10,970 nucleotides of DNA, taken from positions 1-10,970 of the forward strand of contig CALZKX010000108.1 of NCBI GenBank assembly GCA_945788155.1, given 5' to 3'. The notes below the pieces were generated by a model. The model worked only from the letters and a program-made list of their open reading frames with translations, did not search any database and was not told the DNA's origin. Position numbers and translations under genes: made by a program. Shown in pieces: positions 1 through 7,023 of the stretch; the stretch's first letter is position 1, and every line of letters starts with the position of its first letter. The stretch is from an uncultured Flavobacteriaceae bacterium. GTDB lineage: Bacteria; Bacteroidota; Bacteroidia; Flavobacteriales; Flavobacteriaceae.

Positions 1-39
1 TTCTGAGAGCAAACTTAACTTTTCAACACGATTTATCAT
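1..39 (-). CDS. Possible 5' end of a minus-strand gene leaving the window (partial)
   Basis: Read on the minus strand, an ATG at 39-37 opens a frame that stays open to the window edge and gives 13 residues, MINRVEKLSLLSE. A start of the form 'EKLSLLSE' resembles, from memory, the N-terminus of small flavobacterial TerB-like proteins, but 13 residues cannot prove a family. No clear promoter is visible just upstream. It may equally be a chance open frame at the edge. Confidence 0.3.
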   Translation of the reverse strand, partial: MINRVEKLSLLSE

Positions 40-297
40 GGCTGAGTGAGAATTAATTATTGATTAGATAAAATTAGGTATAATTACCCTTTTATAATCG
101 TAGATATAATGTATCTCATCGAAAAAAAGGTGTCTTTTTATCGTGTTTTTTATGACTTAGAATATATTTTACTTTTAAAATACTGATTTTTAATAATTTA
201 TAATAATTTACTTGATATACTAAATTAATCGCTTATACGTTGAGTCTTTTCATTTTTTACCCAAAACAATACGCTTTCAAAAACACATGAACGTAAA
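40..297. other. AT-rich intergenic stretch without a gene
   Basis: I see no convincing coding frame, RNA gene or promoter on either strand here. The stretch is very AT-rich. The only small structure is a perfect tandem copy of the 10-mer TAATAATTTA at 191-210, probably trivial at this base composition. It lies between the possible minus-strand start at 39 and the terminator of the small secreted protein gene. Confidence 0.6.
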
Positions 298-326
298 AAA
301 ACTCCTAAGTACCACTTAGGAGTTTT
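298..326 (-). terminator. Rho-independent terminator of the 351-698 gene
   Basis: A perfect 13-bp inverted repeat is seen: AAAACTCCTAAGT (298-310), a 3-nt loop (311-313), and ACTTAGGAGTTTT (314-326). Read on the minus strand, the G/C-containing hairpin is followed by a T-run (complement of the A-run 295-301), as expected for an intrinsic terminator. It lies 25 nt beyond the stop codon of the minus-strand gene, so it should end that transcript. Confidence 0.85.
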
Positions 327-350
327 CGAGACTAATTCAAATGAAGATTC

Positions 351-698
351 TTATTCTTCGACTTTAACTCTAACTGGTACAATAAATTTTCCATTTAAAG
401 TCTCATAAGATCCAGTCACTTTTCTATAATTTAACCTGCTTTTAATAAAATTTTCCATTTTACCATCGGTTGAATCTACATACAGAACAACTAATTCGTT
501 GTTTTTGTTTAATGTAAGTGTGACATTGGCTGTCATCTCATAGTCTACATCAAAGCTTGGGTTCTTTAGGAATTTTTCAATTTTTAATGTAATTGCCGAT
601 GATTCAGTAGTAGATGGCTTTTCTGGATTTGTACTTGCCATAAGTACGCTGCTAATTGTTAACGTTACAGCTAACAGTAATGCTTTTAATTGTTTCAT
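351..698 (-). CDS. Small secreted protein of unknown function, TonB-C-like core
   Basis: 115 residues. The N-terminus is a clear Sec signal peptide: basic MKQLK, hydrophobic core at about residues 6-20, likely cleavage near residues 21-22 (LMAS). A low-complexity Ser/Thr/Pro/Glu linker follows (about 23-35), then a compact domain (about 36-115). Within it, 'VTLTLNKNNELVVLYVDS' followed by 'FIKSRLNYRKV' has the beta-strand, helix and strand rhythm seen in TonB C-terminal-type domains and in small periplasmic proteins common in Flavobacteriia. That relation is inference from pattern, not a recognised signature. No catalytic residues are apparent. The gene is probably monocistronic: it has its own terminator, and sucC upstream on the same strand ends in a separate terminator. 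Location is probably periplasm or outer surface; function unknown. Confidence 0.8.
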   Translation of the reverse strand: MKQLKALLLAVTLTISSVLMASTNPEKPSTTESSAITLKIEKFLKNPSFDVDYEMTANVTLTLNKNNELVVLYVDSTDGKMENFIKSRLNYRKVTGSYETLNGKFIVPVRVKVEE

Positions 699-770
699 AA
701 TTGTTCGTTTTAAATTGATTAAATAAAATTGATTGATGTCTTATAGACTATATTTAAAACACAATTGTTA

Positions 771-778
771 CAAAGTTA
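771..778 (-). promoter_or_regulatory. Candidate -7 element (TAACTTTG) for the small secreted protein gene
   Basis: The plus strand reads CAAAGTTA, which is TAACTTTG on the minus strand and matches the Bacteroidota -7 consensus TAnnTTTG. It lies 73 nt upstream of the start codon at 698, giving a leader of roughly 65 nt. I find no TTG at the usual -33 spacing. A second match, TACATTTG on the minus strand, lies at 853-846 just past the sucC terminator and is an alternative. Confidence 0.35.
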
Positions 779-812
779 TTTACTAATTAACTTATGTTTA
801 ACGGTAATTAAT

Positions 813-832
813 ACACAATTAACATATTGTGT
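813..832. promoter_or_regulatory. 20-bp dyad (ACACAAT-N6-ATTGTGT), possible operator
   Basis: The two 7-nt arms ACACAAT (813-819) and ATTGTGT (826-832) are perfect inverted repeats separated by 6 nt. The octamer ACACAATT at 813-820 recurs at 759-766, where it overlaps the palindrome ACAATTGT (761-768) next to the candidate -7 element of the small secreted protein gene. Length and symmetry fit a dimeric DNA-binding protein site, but short AT-rich dyads also arise by chance, and no regulator is known here. Confidence 0.25.
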
Positions 833-860
833 TTCAATTACATTACAAATGTATGCAACA

Positions 861-888
861 AAAAAGAGCAGTGTGTTACACTACTCTT
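861..888 (-). terminator. Rho-independent terminator of sucC
   Basis: The arms AAGAGCAGTGT (864-874) and ACACTACTCTT (878-888) flank a 3-nt loop. In minus-strand RNA the single mismatch becomes a G-U wobble, so the 11-bp stem is fully paired. The minus-strand transcript then runs into U residues (complement of 861-865). It begins 26 nt past the sucC stop codon, the normal position for an intrinsic terminator of that gene. Confidence 0.8.
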
Positions 889-913
889 ATTAAAAAACTA
901 TGTAATTGTTATG

Positions 914-2104
914 TTAAGCCAAAACCGCTTGAACCTTATCGGCTGCTTCTTGAAATTCAACAGCACTCTGTACGTCCAACCCAGAGTTGTCAATTAATTC
1001 TTTAGCGATATCTGCATTTGTACCTTGAAGTCTTACTATAATAGGTACTTCTATATTACCCATATTTGTATAAGCATCAATAACACCTTGGGCGACACGA
1101 TCACAACGCACGATGCCACCAAAAATGTTTATTAAAATTGCTTTTACAGCAGGATCTTTTAATATAATTTTGAAAGCTGCTTCAACACGAGCAGCATCTG
1201 CAGTCCCTCCAACATCCAAGAAGTTTGCTGGTTCCCCTCCTGCTTGTTTAATTAAATCCATTGTTGCCATTGCCAATCCTGCACCATTCACCATACAACC
1301 AACATTTCCGTCTAAATCTACATAATTAAGACCTAATGCTCCAGCTTCAACTTCAATAGGGTTTTCTTCACGTAAATCACGCAAATCTTTATAATCTTTA
1401 TGACGATACATAGCATTATCATCAATAGTTACTTTGGCATCGACTGCCATAATTTTATTGTCGCTGGTTTTTAAAACTGGGTTAATTTCAAACAACGAAG
1501 CGTCAGATTTTACATAAGCTGTATATAAAGCCATGACAAATTTCACCATTTCTTTAAAAGCAGTTCCAGATAATCCTAGGTTAAACGCTACACGTCTTGC
1601 TTGAAAAGGTAATAATCCAACAGCTGGATCAACTTCTTCGGTAAATATTAAATGAGGTGTTTCTTCAGCAACTGTTTCTATATCCATACCTCCTTCGGTA
1701 GAATACATAATCATATTACGACCAGTTGAGCGATTTAATAAAACAGACATATAAAATTCGTCTGTTTCAGTTTCTCCTGGATAATACACATCTTCGGCCA
1801 CTAAAACTTGGTGTACTTTTTTTCCTTGGGCAGACGTTTGAGGAGTAATTAAATTCATTCCTATTATTTGCCCAGAAATCTGTTCAACTTCTTTTAAATT
1901 TTTAGCAAGTTTTACACCACCTCCTTTTCCACGTCCTCCAGCATGGACTTGAGCTTTTATAACAAACCAATTAGTACCTGTTTCGTTAGTTAATTGTTTG
2001 GCTGCCGCAACTGCTTGTTCAGCATTTTGTGCAACAATACCACGCTGTATGCGCACTCCAAAACTACTTAAAATGTCTTTTCCTTGATATTCGTGTAAAT
2101 TCAT
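914..2104 (-). CDS. sucC: Succinate--CoA ligase (ADP-forming), beta subunit
   Basis: 396 residues, full length for bacterial SucC. With the alpha subunit SucD it forms the cytoplasmic TCA-cycle enzyme that converts succinyl-CoA, phosphate and ADP to succinate, CoA and ATP. The N-terminus MNLHEYQGKD is typical. An ATP-grasp domain spans about residues 2-205, with the nucleotide-binding lysine/glycine segment KAQVHAGGRGK (50-60) and the magnesium-binding FEINPV (205-210), followed by VDAK (221-224). The C-terminal CoA-ligase domain (about 263-385) carries NGAGLAMATMD (273-283), FLDVGG (295-300) and the family signature INIFGGIVRCD (325-335). No lesions are visible. sucD is not adjacent; separated sucC and sucD genes are, as I recall, usual in Flavobacteriia. 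Nucleotide preference (ADP or GDP) is assigned from the family, not read from the sequence. The gene is divergent from lysA and has its own terminator. Confidence 0.96.
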   Translation of the reverse strand: MNLHEYQGKDILSSFGVRIQRGIVAQNAEQAVAAAKQLTNETGTNWFVIKAQVHAGGRGKGGGVKLAKNLKEVEQISGQIIGMNLITPQTSAQGKKVHQVLVAEDVYYPGETETDEFYMSVLLNRSTGRNMIMYSTEGGMDIETVAEETPHLIFTEEVDPAVGLLPFQARRVAFNLGLSGTAFKEMVKFVMALYTAYVKSDASLFEINPVLKTSDNKIMAVDAKVTIDDNAMYRHKDYKDLRDLREENPIEVEAGALGLNYVDLDGNVGCMVNGAGLAMATMDLIKQAGGEPANFLDVGGTADAARVEAAFKIILKDPAVKAILINIFGGIVRCDRVAQGVIDAYTNMGNIEVPIIVRLQGTNADIAKELIDNSGLDVQSAVEFQEAADKVQAVLA

Positions 2105-2129
2105 AACTTGCTTAATAATTTAAGATGCG

Positions 2130-2137
2130 CAAATGTA
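2130..2137 (-). promoter_or_regulatory. sucC: Candidate -7 element (TACATTTG) for sucC
   Basis: The plus strand CAAATGTA is TACATTTG on the minus strand, a full match to TAnnTTTG. It ends 25 nt upstream of the sucC start codon, which predicts a leader of about 20 nt. The -33 TTG is not evident; GTG (complement of CAC, 2156-2158) sits at a suitable 18-nt spacing. Position and match make it the best promoter candidate in the sucC/lysA gap for the minus strand. Confidence 0.5.
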
Positions 2138-2281
2138 AATAATAGCTGCTAATTACACTAATATTTTAAATAGTAATGGCAGTATTATTAATAACTAGTT
2201 TTTAGAATTGTTATATAATTAACATTTAGTATAATTATTACTATTTTTTAAAAGTTCTATGATTTTATAGGAGCAATAAAA

Positions 2282-2289
2282 TATATTTG
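2282..2289 (+). promoter_or_regulatory. lysA: Candidate -7 element (TATATTTG) for lysA
   Basis: TATATTTG matches the Bacteroidota -7 consensus TAnnTTTG exactly and ends 21 nt before the lysA start codon, predicting a leader of about 15 nt. I find no clear TTG 17-23 nt upstream. A leader this short leaves no room for a lysine riboswitch, and nothing in the 206-bp gap resembles one. Confidence 0.45.
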
Positions 2290-2310
2290 AAGAATAAATT
2301 AGAGTAAATC

Positions 2311-3537
2311 ATGAAAAAAGAGCAACTGCTTAATATAGCTCAAGAATTTGGAAGTCCCGTTTATGTCTATGATGCGTATAAAATTGAATCGCAATATAAG
2401 CGATTAACTGCGGCTTTTAGTAATGTGAAAAATTTAAAAATTAATTATGCTGCCAAAGCATTGTCGAACATTTCGGTTTTAAAATTCTTAAAAAACTTAG
2501 GTTCTGGTTTAGATACTGTGTCTATTCAAGAAGTACAGCTAGGTCTAGTTGCTGGTTTTAAAGCACAAAACATTATATTTACGCCAAATGGTGTCTCGTT
2601 GGAAGAAATTGAAGAAGTTGCTGAACTTGGGGTTCAAATCAATATTGACAATTTATCCATATTAGAACAATTTGGAAGTAAGCACCCAGATATTCCTGTG
2701 TGCATAAGAATCAATCCACATGTTATGGCAGGCGGAAACACTAATATTTCTGTTGGGCATATCGATTCTAAGTTTGGTATTTCCATTCATCAAATTCCTC
2801 ATCTTTTAAGGATTGTTGAAAATACAAACATGCACATAAATGGAATTCACATGCATACAGGAAGTGACATTCTTGATATTGATGTATTTCTTTATGCAAG
2901 CGAAATATTATTTGAAACAGCCAAGAATTTCAGGAACCTCAAGTTTATTGATTTTGGCTCAGGATTTAAAGTCCCTTATAAAAAAGGTGATATTGAAACG
3001 AATATTGAAGAACTCGGAAAAAAGTTAAGCTCTCGTTTTAACGAATTTTGTGGAAACTATGGCAAAGAGCTCACATTAGCTTTTGAACCTGGAAAGTTTC
3101 TAGTGAGTGAAGCTGGAATTTTTTTAGCTAAAGTGAACGTTGTAAAACAAACCACATCAACGGTTTTTGCACAAGTAGATTCGGGTTTCAATCATTTAAT
3201 AAGACCAATGCTGTATGGATCGCAACATGAAATTGCAAACATTTCCAATCCTGATGGAAGAGAACGGTTTTACTCGGTTGTTGGTTATATTTGCGAAACA
3301 GACACCTTTGCCAATAATAGGCGCATCAGCGAAATAAACGAAGGTGATATTTTAACTTTTAAAAACGCAGGCGCATACTGCTTTACAATGGCAAGTAATT
3401 ATAATTCGCGTTATCGTCCAGCTGAAGTTTTATGGTATAATAATGAGGCTCATTTAATTAGAAAAAGAGAGACTTTTAATGATTTAATTAAAAATCAAGA
3501 AGTTATTGAATTTGATAATAAAAAAGTTGTCAACTAG
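2311..3537 (+). CDS. lysA: Diaminopimelate decarboxylase
   Basis: 408 residues, normal length for this PLP enzyme of fold type III, which decarboxylates meso-diaminopimelate to L-lysine, the last step of lysine synthesis, in the cytoplasm. The alanine-racemase-like TIM barrel comes first: the Schiff-base lysine is K49 in INYAAKAL. HMHTGSDI (180-187) and the glycine-rich FIDFGSGF (212-219) bind the cofactor phosphate, and FEPGKFLV (258-265) follows. The C-terminal beta domain contains CETDTFA (328-334), which holds the Cys-Glu pair that reaches into the partner subunit's active site, and AGAYCFTMASNYN (353-365). The family more often has C-E-S at the first of these; the C-E-T-D form is, from memory, common in Flavobacteriia. 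The ATG at 2311 is preferred because it begins the conserved N-terminus and lies close to a -7 element. No partner genes of the pathway are adjacent, and it is probably transcribed alone. Confidence 0.93.
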   Translation: MKKEQLLNIAQEFGSPVYVYDAYKIESQYKRLTAAFSNVKNLKINYAAKALSNISVLKFLKNLGSGLDTVSIQEVQLGLVAGFKAQNIIFTPNGVSLEEIEEVAELGVQINIDNLSILEQFGSKHPDIPVCIRINPHVMAGGNTNISVGHIDSKFGISIHQIPHLLRIVENTNMHINGIHMHTGSDILDIDVFLYASEILFETAKNFRNLKFIDFGSGFKVPYKKGDIETNIEELGKKLSSRFNEFCGNYGKELTLAFEPGKFLVSEAGIFLAKVNVVKQTTSTVFAQVDSGFNHLIRPMLYGSQHEIANISNPDGRERFYSVVGYICETDTFANNRRISEINEGDILTFKNAGAYCFTMASNYNSRYRPAEVLWYNNEAHLIRKRETFNDLIKNQEVIEFDNKKVVN

Positions 3538-3572
3538 TCAACACCTTATCTATAATTATAATTTATATTTAA

Positions 3573-3704
3573 GAGGCTGTCTAAAAAGTAATAAAAGAGC
3601 TATAATTTGTTTTTCTGAGTTCAATCTAAAAGTCTTGAATGTCAGTGTGTTAAATATTTTTACTACACTCAATATAACACTAATAATTACTTTTAAACAG
3701 CTTC
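3573..3704. mobile_element. MITE-like or IS-remnant element with imperfect terminal inverted repeats
   Basis: The left end is GAGGCTGTCTAAAAAGTAAT (3573-3592). The reverse complement of the right end (3685-3704) reads GAAGCTGTTTAAAAGTAAT: two substitutions and one gap over 20 positions. A second nested inverted repeat lies inside (3635-3646 with 3662-3672), so the 132-bp unit could fold into a long imperfect hairpin. GAGGCTGTCTAAAAAGT-type ends resemble insertion-sequence termini I have seen in Bacteroidota, but the family cannot be named. No transposase fragment is visible inside, and the flanks show no obvious target duplication. The arms have diverged, which suggests an old, inactive copy. 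Its right end abuts a small hairpin, CAGCT-TCGT-AGCTG (3698-3711). Confidence 0.5.
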
Positions 3705-3737
3705 GTAGCTGCTATTCCTTTTCATCGGAAAATTCCT

Positions 3738-3745
3738 TATATTTA
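3738..3745 (+). promoter_or_regulatory. Weak candidate -7 element for the 3812 gene
   Basis: TATATTTA differs from TAnnTTTG only in the last base and lies 66 nt upstream of the start codon of the large secreted protein. No TTG is found at the expected -33 distance. It is the best match in the stretch between the MITE-like element and that gene, but the support is weak. No RNA gene or other structure is recognised in 3712-3811. Confidence 0.2.
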
Positions 3746-3811
3746 CGAAAGGCAAAACCAATCTGCTCCAGGTTAAACCTATCAAACATTTTATCAACCA
3801 ACCTTTAAGTA

Positions 3812-6800
3812 ATGAAAACTTTAAAATTATTGCTCATTGCGCTATTAATTTGGCCAGTGACTTCGGATGCTCAAAGCAAAAAACAAAAAAACAAAAATTC
3901 AACTTTAACCGAAACTTTAGATAAAAATTTCCATCACCTAAAATGGCGTAACATTGGCCCTTTTCGTGGTGGTCGTAGTGTCGCCTCAACTGGAGTTGTT
4001 GGGCAACCCAACGTGTATTACATGGGAAGCACTGGTGGTGGTGTTTGGAAAACTGTTGATGGTGGTATGACATGGCTAAATGTCTCCGATGGTTTTCTTA
4101 AAACAGGGACTGTTGGAGCAATTGCTGTCTCCGAAAGCGACCCAAATGTTGTTGTTGTTGGAATGGGTGAACATGCTGCAAGAGGTGTGATGACCTCAAT
4201 GGGTGATGGTGTTTACAAGTCAACTGATGCTGGAAAAACTTGGACACATATTGGATTGGATAACTCAAGACATATTTCTGATGTGATTATTCATCCAACA
4301 AATCCAGACCTAATATATGTGACTGCTCAAGGTGCGCAATATGGACCTTCAACTGAAAGAGGTGTGTATCGCAGTACTGATGGCGGAAACAATTGGGAAC
4401 GCATCCTTTATGTAAACGAAAATACAGGAGCTTCTTCCCTATCTATGGATATGACGAATCCACGTATTTTATATGCATCCATGTGGCAACATCGTCGTTA
4501 TCCTTGGACGATGGAGTCTGGAGGAAAGGATTCTGGACTTTACAAATCCACTGATGGTGGCACCACTTGGAATAAAATGAAAGCGGGATTACCTGAAGAT
4601 TTTGGTAAATCTGGTATTTCGGTGTCTCGTGCAAATTCAGACAGGGTGTTTGCAGTTATTGAAGCCGAAGACAAAAAAGCAGGTGTTTATAGATCTGATA
4701 ATGCTGGAAAATCTTGGAAACAAGTAAACTCAAATCGTATCACAATAACGCGTTCTTGGTATTATATGGAAATTTTTGCTGATACTCAAAATGAAAATAT
4801 CGTTTACGTACTCAATGCTCCTGTTTTAAAATCGATTGATGGAGGCAAAAGCTTTAGTAATATACCTGTGCCTCATGGCGACAATCACCATTTATGGATC
4901 AATCCAAATGACAATACTAACATGATAAACTCCAATGATGGAGGCGCTAATGTTTCGTTTAATGGTGGAAAAAGTTGGAGCACACAACAAAATCAACCAA
5001 CTGCTCAATTTTATCGTGTGATTACAGATAATCTGGTACCTTATAATGTCTATGGAGGACAACAAGATAATTCGGCTATTTCAATAAAAAGTAGAACCAA
5101 CAGATTTGGGATTGATTGGAAAGACTGGCATTCTGTAGCTGGTTGCGAAAGTGCTTTTTTAGCGTTCGATCCAGACAATCCAGAACACGTTTATGGTGGC
5201 TGCTATCAAGGTATCATTGAGAAGTTTGTTACTTCTGCTAATACTTCAAAACCAATTAAAGAATATCCAGAATTAGGCTTAAGCATTCAGCCAAAAGACT
5301 TTAAATATCGTTACAATTGGAATGCACCTATTATTAGTTCCCCACATGACAGAAACACGATTTACCATGCTGGAAATGTCGTTTTTAAAACACAAGATGG
5401 TGGCAATAGTTGGGATGTTGTAAGTCCAGATCTCACTAAAAACGAAAAGGACAAACAAGGCCCTGGAGGAAGACCATACACTAACGAAGCAGCTGGTGGC
5501 GAGAACTATAATACCTTAATGTCGTTGGTTGAATCTCCTCACGAAAAAGGCATCTTGTATGCTGGAAGTGATGACGGACTTGTTCACATTACAAAAAATG
5601 GAGGACAAAACTGGACCAACATAACGCCAAAAGGTATATCTGATGGCATTATAAACAGCATTGAAGTGTCACCAAACGATCCTGCAACCGCTTACATAGT
5701 TATCATGAGATATAAAACAATGGACCTAAAACCTTATGTGTTTAAAACCAATAATTACGGACAATCATGGATAAAAATCGTGAATGGTTTTAACGATCCT
5801 CATGGTTTTGTTCGTGTAGTTAGAGAAGATAAAAAGCAAAAGGGGTTATTGTATGCTGGAACCGAAACTGGACTATATATATCTATCGATGATGGAAAAA
5901 ACTGGCAACAATTTCAATTAAATCTACCTATTGTAGCGATTAACGATCTAGTGATTCAAGACAACGATTTAATTGCTGCAACTGCTGGACGTTCGTTTTG
6001 GATTTTAGATGATTTAGGAGCCATTCAAAATATTAAATCAGAAAAATCAACCCTACAAATTTTTAAACCAAAAAACACGTATCGCATTTTTGGTGGAAGC
6101 ACAAGTCGATTTATTCCTGGTGTTGGACAAAATCCAAAAAGCGGCATAACCTTTGACTATTACTTAGAAAAAGATATTGATAGCCTTGAATTAAATTTAG
6201 AAGTATTAGAAGGCTCTAAAGTAATTAGAACCTATTCAAGTAACAAAGACAAAGATTTTAAATCATGGCCTGGAGGTCCTTCAGCACCACAAGTATTGCC
6301 AGCTAAAAAAGGTTACAATCGCTTTACTTGGGACTTTCAAAGAGAGTCGCTTCCTGGAGTTGACAATGTATTTGTACATGGCAACCATTCTGGATCCAAT
6401 GTGGCTCCTGGGAATTATACTTTAAGATTAAAGTTGGAAAATGGAGGTGCTTCAGAAACTGAAGTTACTATTTTGCCAAATCCAAAAGTACAATCTACAC
6501 CTTCCGATTTTAAAGAGCAGCAAGCTGCATTGATGCAAATTGAAAACACCATTAAAGATATTCATGAATCTGTAAACAATATGCGCTCTGCAAAATCACA
6601 ACTTGAAGGTTATGCAAAACTTTTAAAAGATAAGGATTCAGCAAAAGACCTACTGGAAAAAGGTGAAAGCTTAATTGAACGTATTACTACTTGGGAAGAA
6701 AACTTAATTCAGCCTAAGCAAAAAACATTTCAGGATGTCATCAATTTCAACAACAAATTGAATTCCCAACTCATGCATTTAAAACGGTTTATTGATGTTG

Positions 6801-6964
6801 ACGAACCAAAACTTACTCAAGGCTCCAAGGAAAGACTTCGAGATTTAATGAAAGAATGGAGTGCTTTTAAAAATGAGCGTGATGCCATAATAAATACTGA
6901 AATGACAGCCTATAATAAGCAGTTTAAAGATTTGAACTTACCAGCTATTATATTGAAAAATTAA
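3812..6964 (+). CDS. Large secreted BNR/Asp-box (VPS10/sortilin-like) beta-propeller protein
   Basis: 1050 residues. A Sec signal peptide is evident (MKTLKLLLIALLIWPVTSDA, likely cut before Q21). Residues about 40-740 are built from beta-propeller blades with at least ten Asp-box motifs of the form S/T-x-D-x-G-x-T/S-W. Examples are TVDGGMTW (81-88), STDAGKTW (137-144), STDGGNNW (188-195), STDGGTTW (246-253), SDNAGKSW (295-302), SIDGGKSF (341-348), TQDGGNSW (527-534), TKNGGQNW (594-601) and SIDDGKNW (691-698). This is the VPS10/sortilin and GH74-like fold, probably two propellers. Residues about 775-890 look like an FlgD/FN3-type beta-sandwich (YNRFTWDF, APGNYTLRL), and about 900-1045 is a charged helical region likely to form coiled coil. 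Homologues are often labelled glycosyl hydrolase; I cannot identify catalytic acids, so no activity is claimed. It ends in PAIILKN without a recognisable type IX secretion sorting domain. Probably periplasmic or surface-exposed; substrate unknown. It lies 59 nt before the FIST cluster. Confidence 0.88.
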   Translation: MKTLKLLLIALLIWPVTSDAQSKKQKNKNSTLTETLDKNFHHLKWRNIGPFRGGRSVASTGVVGQPNVYYMGSTGGGVWKTVDGGMTWLNVSDGFLKTGTVGAIAVSESDPNVVVVGMGEHAARGVMTSMGDGVYKSTDAGKTWTHIGLDNSRHISDVIIHPTNPDLIYVTAQGAQYGPSTERGVYRSTDGGNNWERILYVNENTGASSLSMDMTNPRILYASMWQHRRYPWTMESGGKDSGLYKSTDGGTTWNKMKAGLPEDFGKSGISVSRANSDRVFAVIEAEDKKAGVYRSDNAGKSWKQVNSNRITITRSWYYMEIFADTQNENIVYVLNAPVLKSIDGGKSFSNIPVPHGDNHHLWINPNDNTNMINSNDGGANVSFNGGKSWSTQQNQPTAQFYRVITDNLVPYNVYGGQQDNSAISIKSRTNRFGIDWKDWHSVAGCESAFLAFDPDNPEHVYGGCYQGIIEKFVTSANTSKPIKEYPELGLSIQPKDFKYRYNWNAPIISSPHDRNTIYHAGNVVFKTQDGGNSWDVVSPDLTKNEKDKQGPGGRPYTNEAAGGENYNTLMSLVESPHEKGILYAGSDDGLVHITKNGGQNWTNITPKGISDGIINSIEVSPNDPATAYIVIMRYKTMDLKPYVFKTNNYGQSWIKIVNGFNDPHGFVRVVREDKKQKGLLYAGTETGLYISIDDGKNWQQFQLNLPIVAINDLVIQDNDLIAATAGRSFWILDDLGAIQNIKSEKSTLQIFKPKNTYRIFGGSTSRFIPGVGQNPKSGITFDYYLEKDIDSLELNLEVLEGSKVIRTYSSNKDKDFKSWPGGPSAPQVLPAKKGYNRFTWDFQRESLPGVDNVFVHGNHSGSNVAPGNYTLRLKLENGGASETEVTILPNPKVQSTPSDFKEQQAALMQIENTIKDIHESVNNMRSAKSQLEGYAKLLKDKDSAKDLLEKGESLIERITTWEENLIQPKQKTFQDVINFNNKLNSQLMHLKRFIDVDEPKLTQGSKERLRDLMKEWSAFKNERDAIINTEMTAYNKQFKDLNLPAIILKN

Positions 6965-6965
6965 T

Positions 6966-6980
6966 TCAAATTTAATTTGA
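6966..6980. terminator. AT-rich dyad after the 3812-6964 gene, weak terminator candidate
   Basis: TCAAAT (6966-6971) and ATTTGA (6975-6980) form a 6-bp inverted repeat with a 3-nt loop just past the stop codon. It has little G/C and no T-run directly behind it, so termination would be inefficient. Read-through into the FIST cluster 59 nt downstream is possible. Confidence 0.2.
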
Positions 6981-7023
6981 TGTATTTATTAACTTTAGCA
7001 ATACTAATATTTTTTATAATTCA

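Noticed and set aside
1113..1325. Open frame on the plus strand inside sucC
   Set aside because: It is antisense to the most conserved part of the SucC CoA-ligase domain, whose codon structure explains the open frame.
2105..2310. Lysine riboswitch or other leader RNA before lysA
   Set aside because: The gap is AT-rich without the conserved G/C-rich helices expected of a lysine riboswitch, and the likely leader is only about 15 nt.
3698..3711. Hairpin CAGCT-TCGT-AGCTG as lysA terminator
   Set aside because: The stem has only 5 bp, no T-run follows directly, and it is more than 150 nt past the lysA stop; it overlaps the right end of the MITE-like element.
3506..3808. Open frame of 100 codons on the plus strand overlapping the lysA 3' end
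   Set aside because: It overlaps lysA out of frame, runs through the MITE-like element and has a composition typical of translated AT-rich noncoding DNA; no domain pattern is visible.
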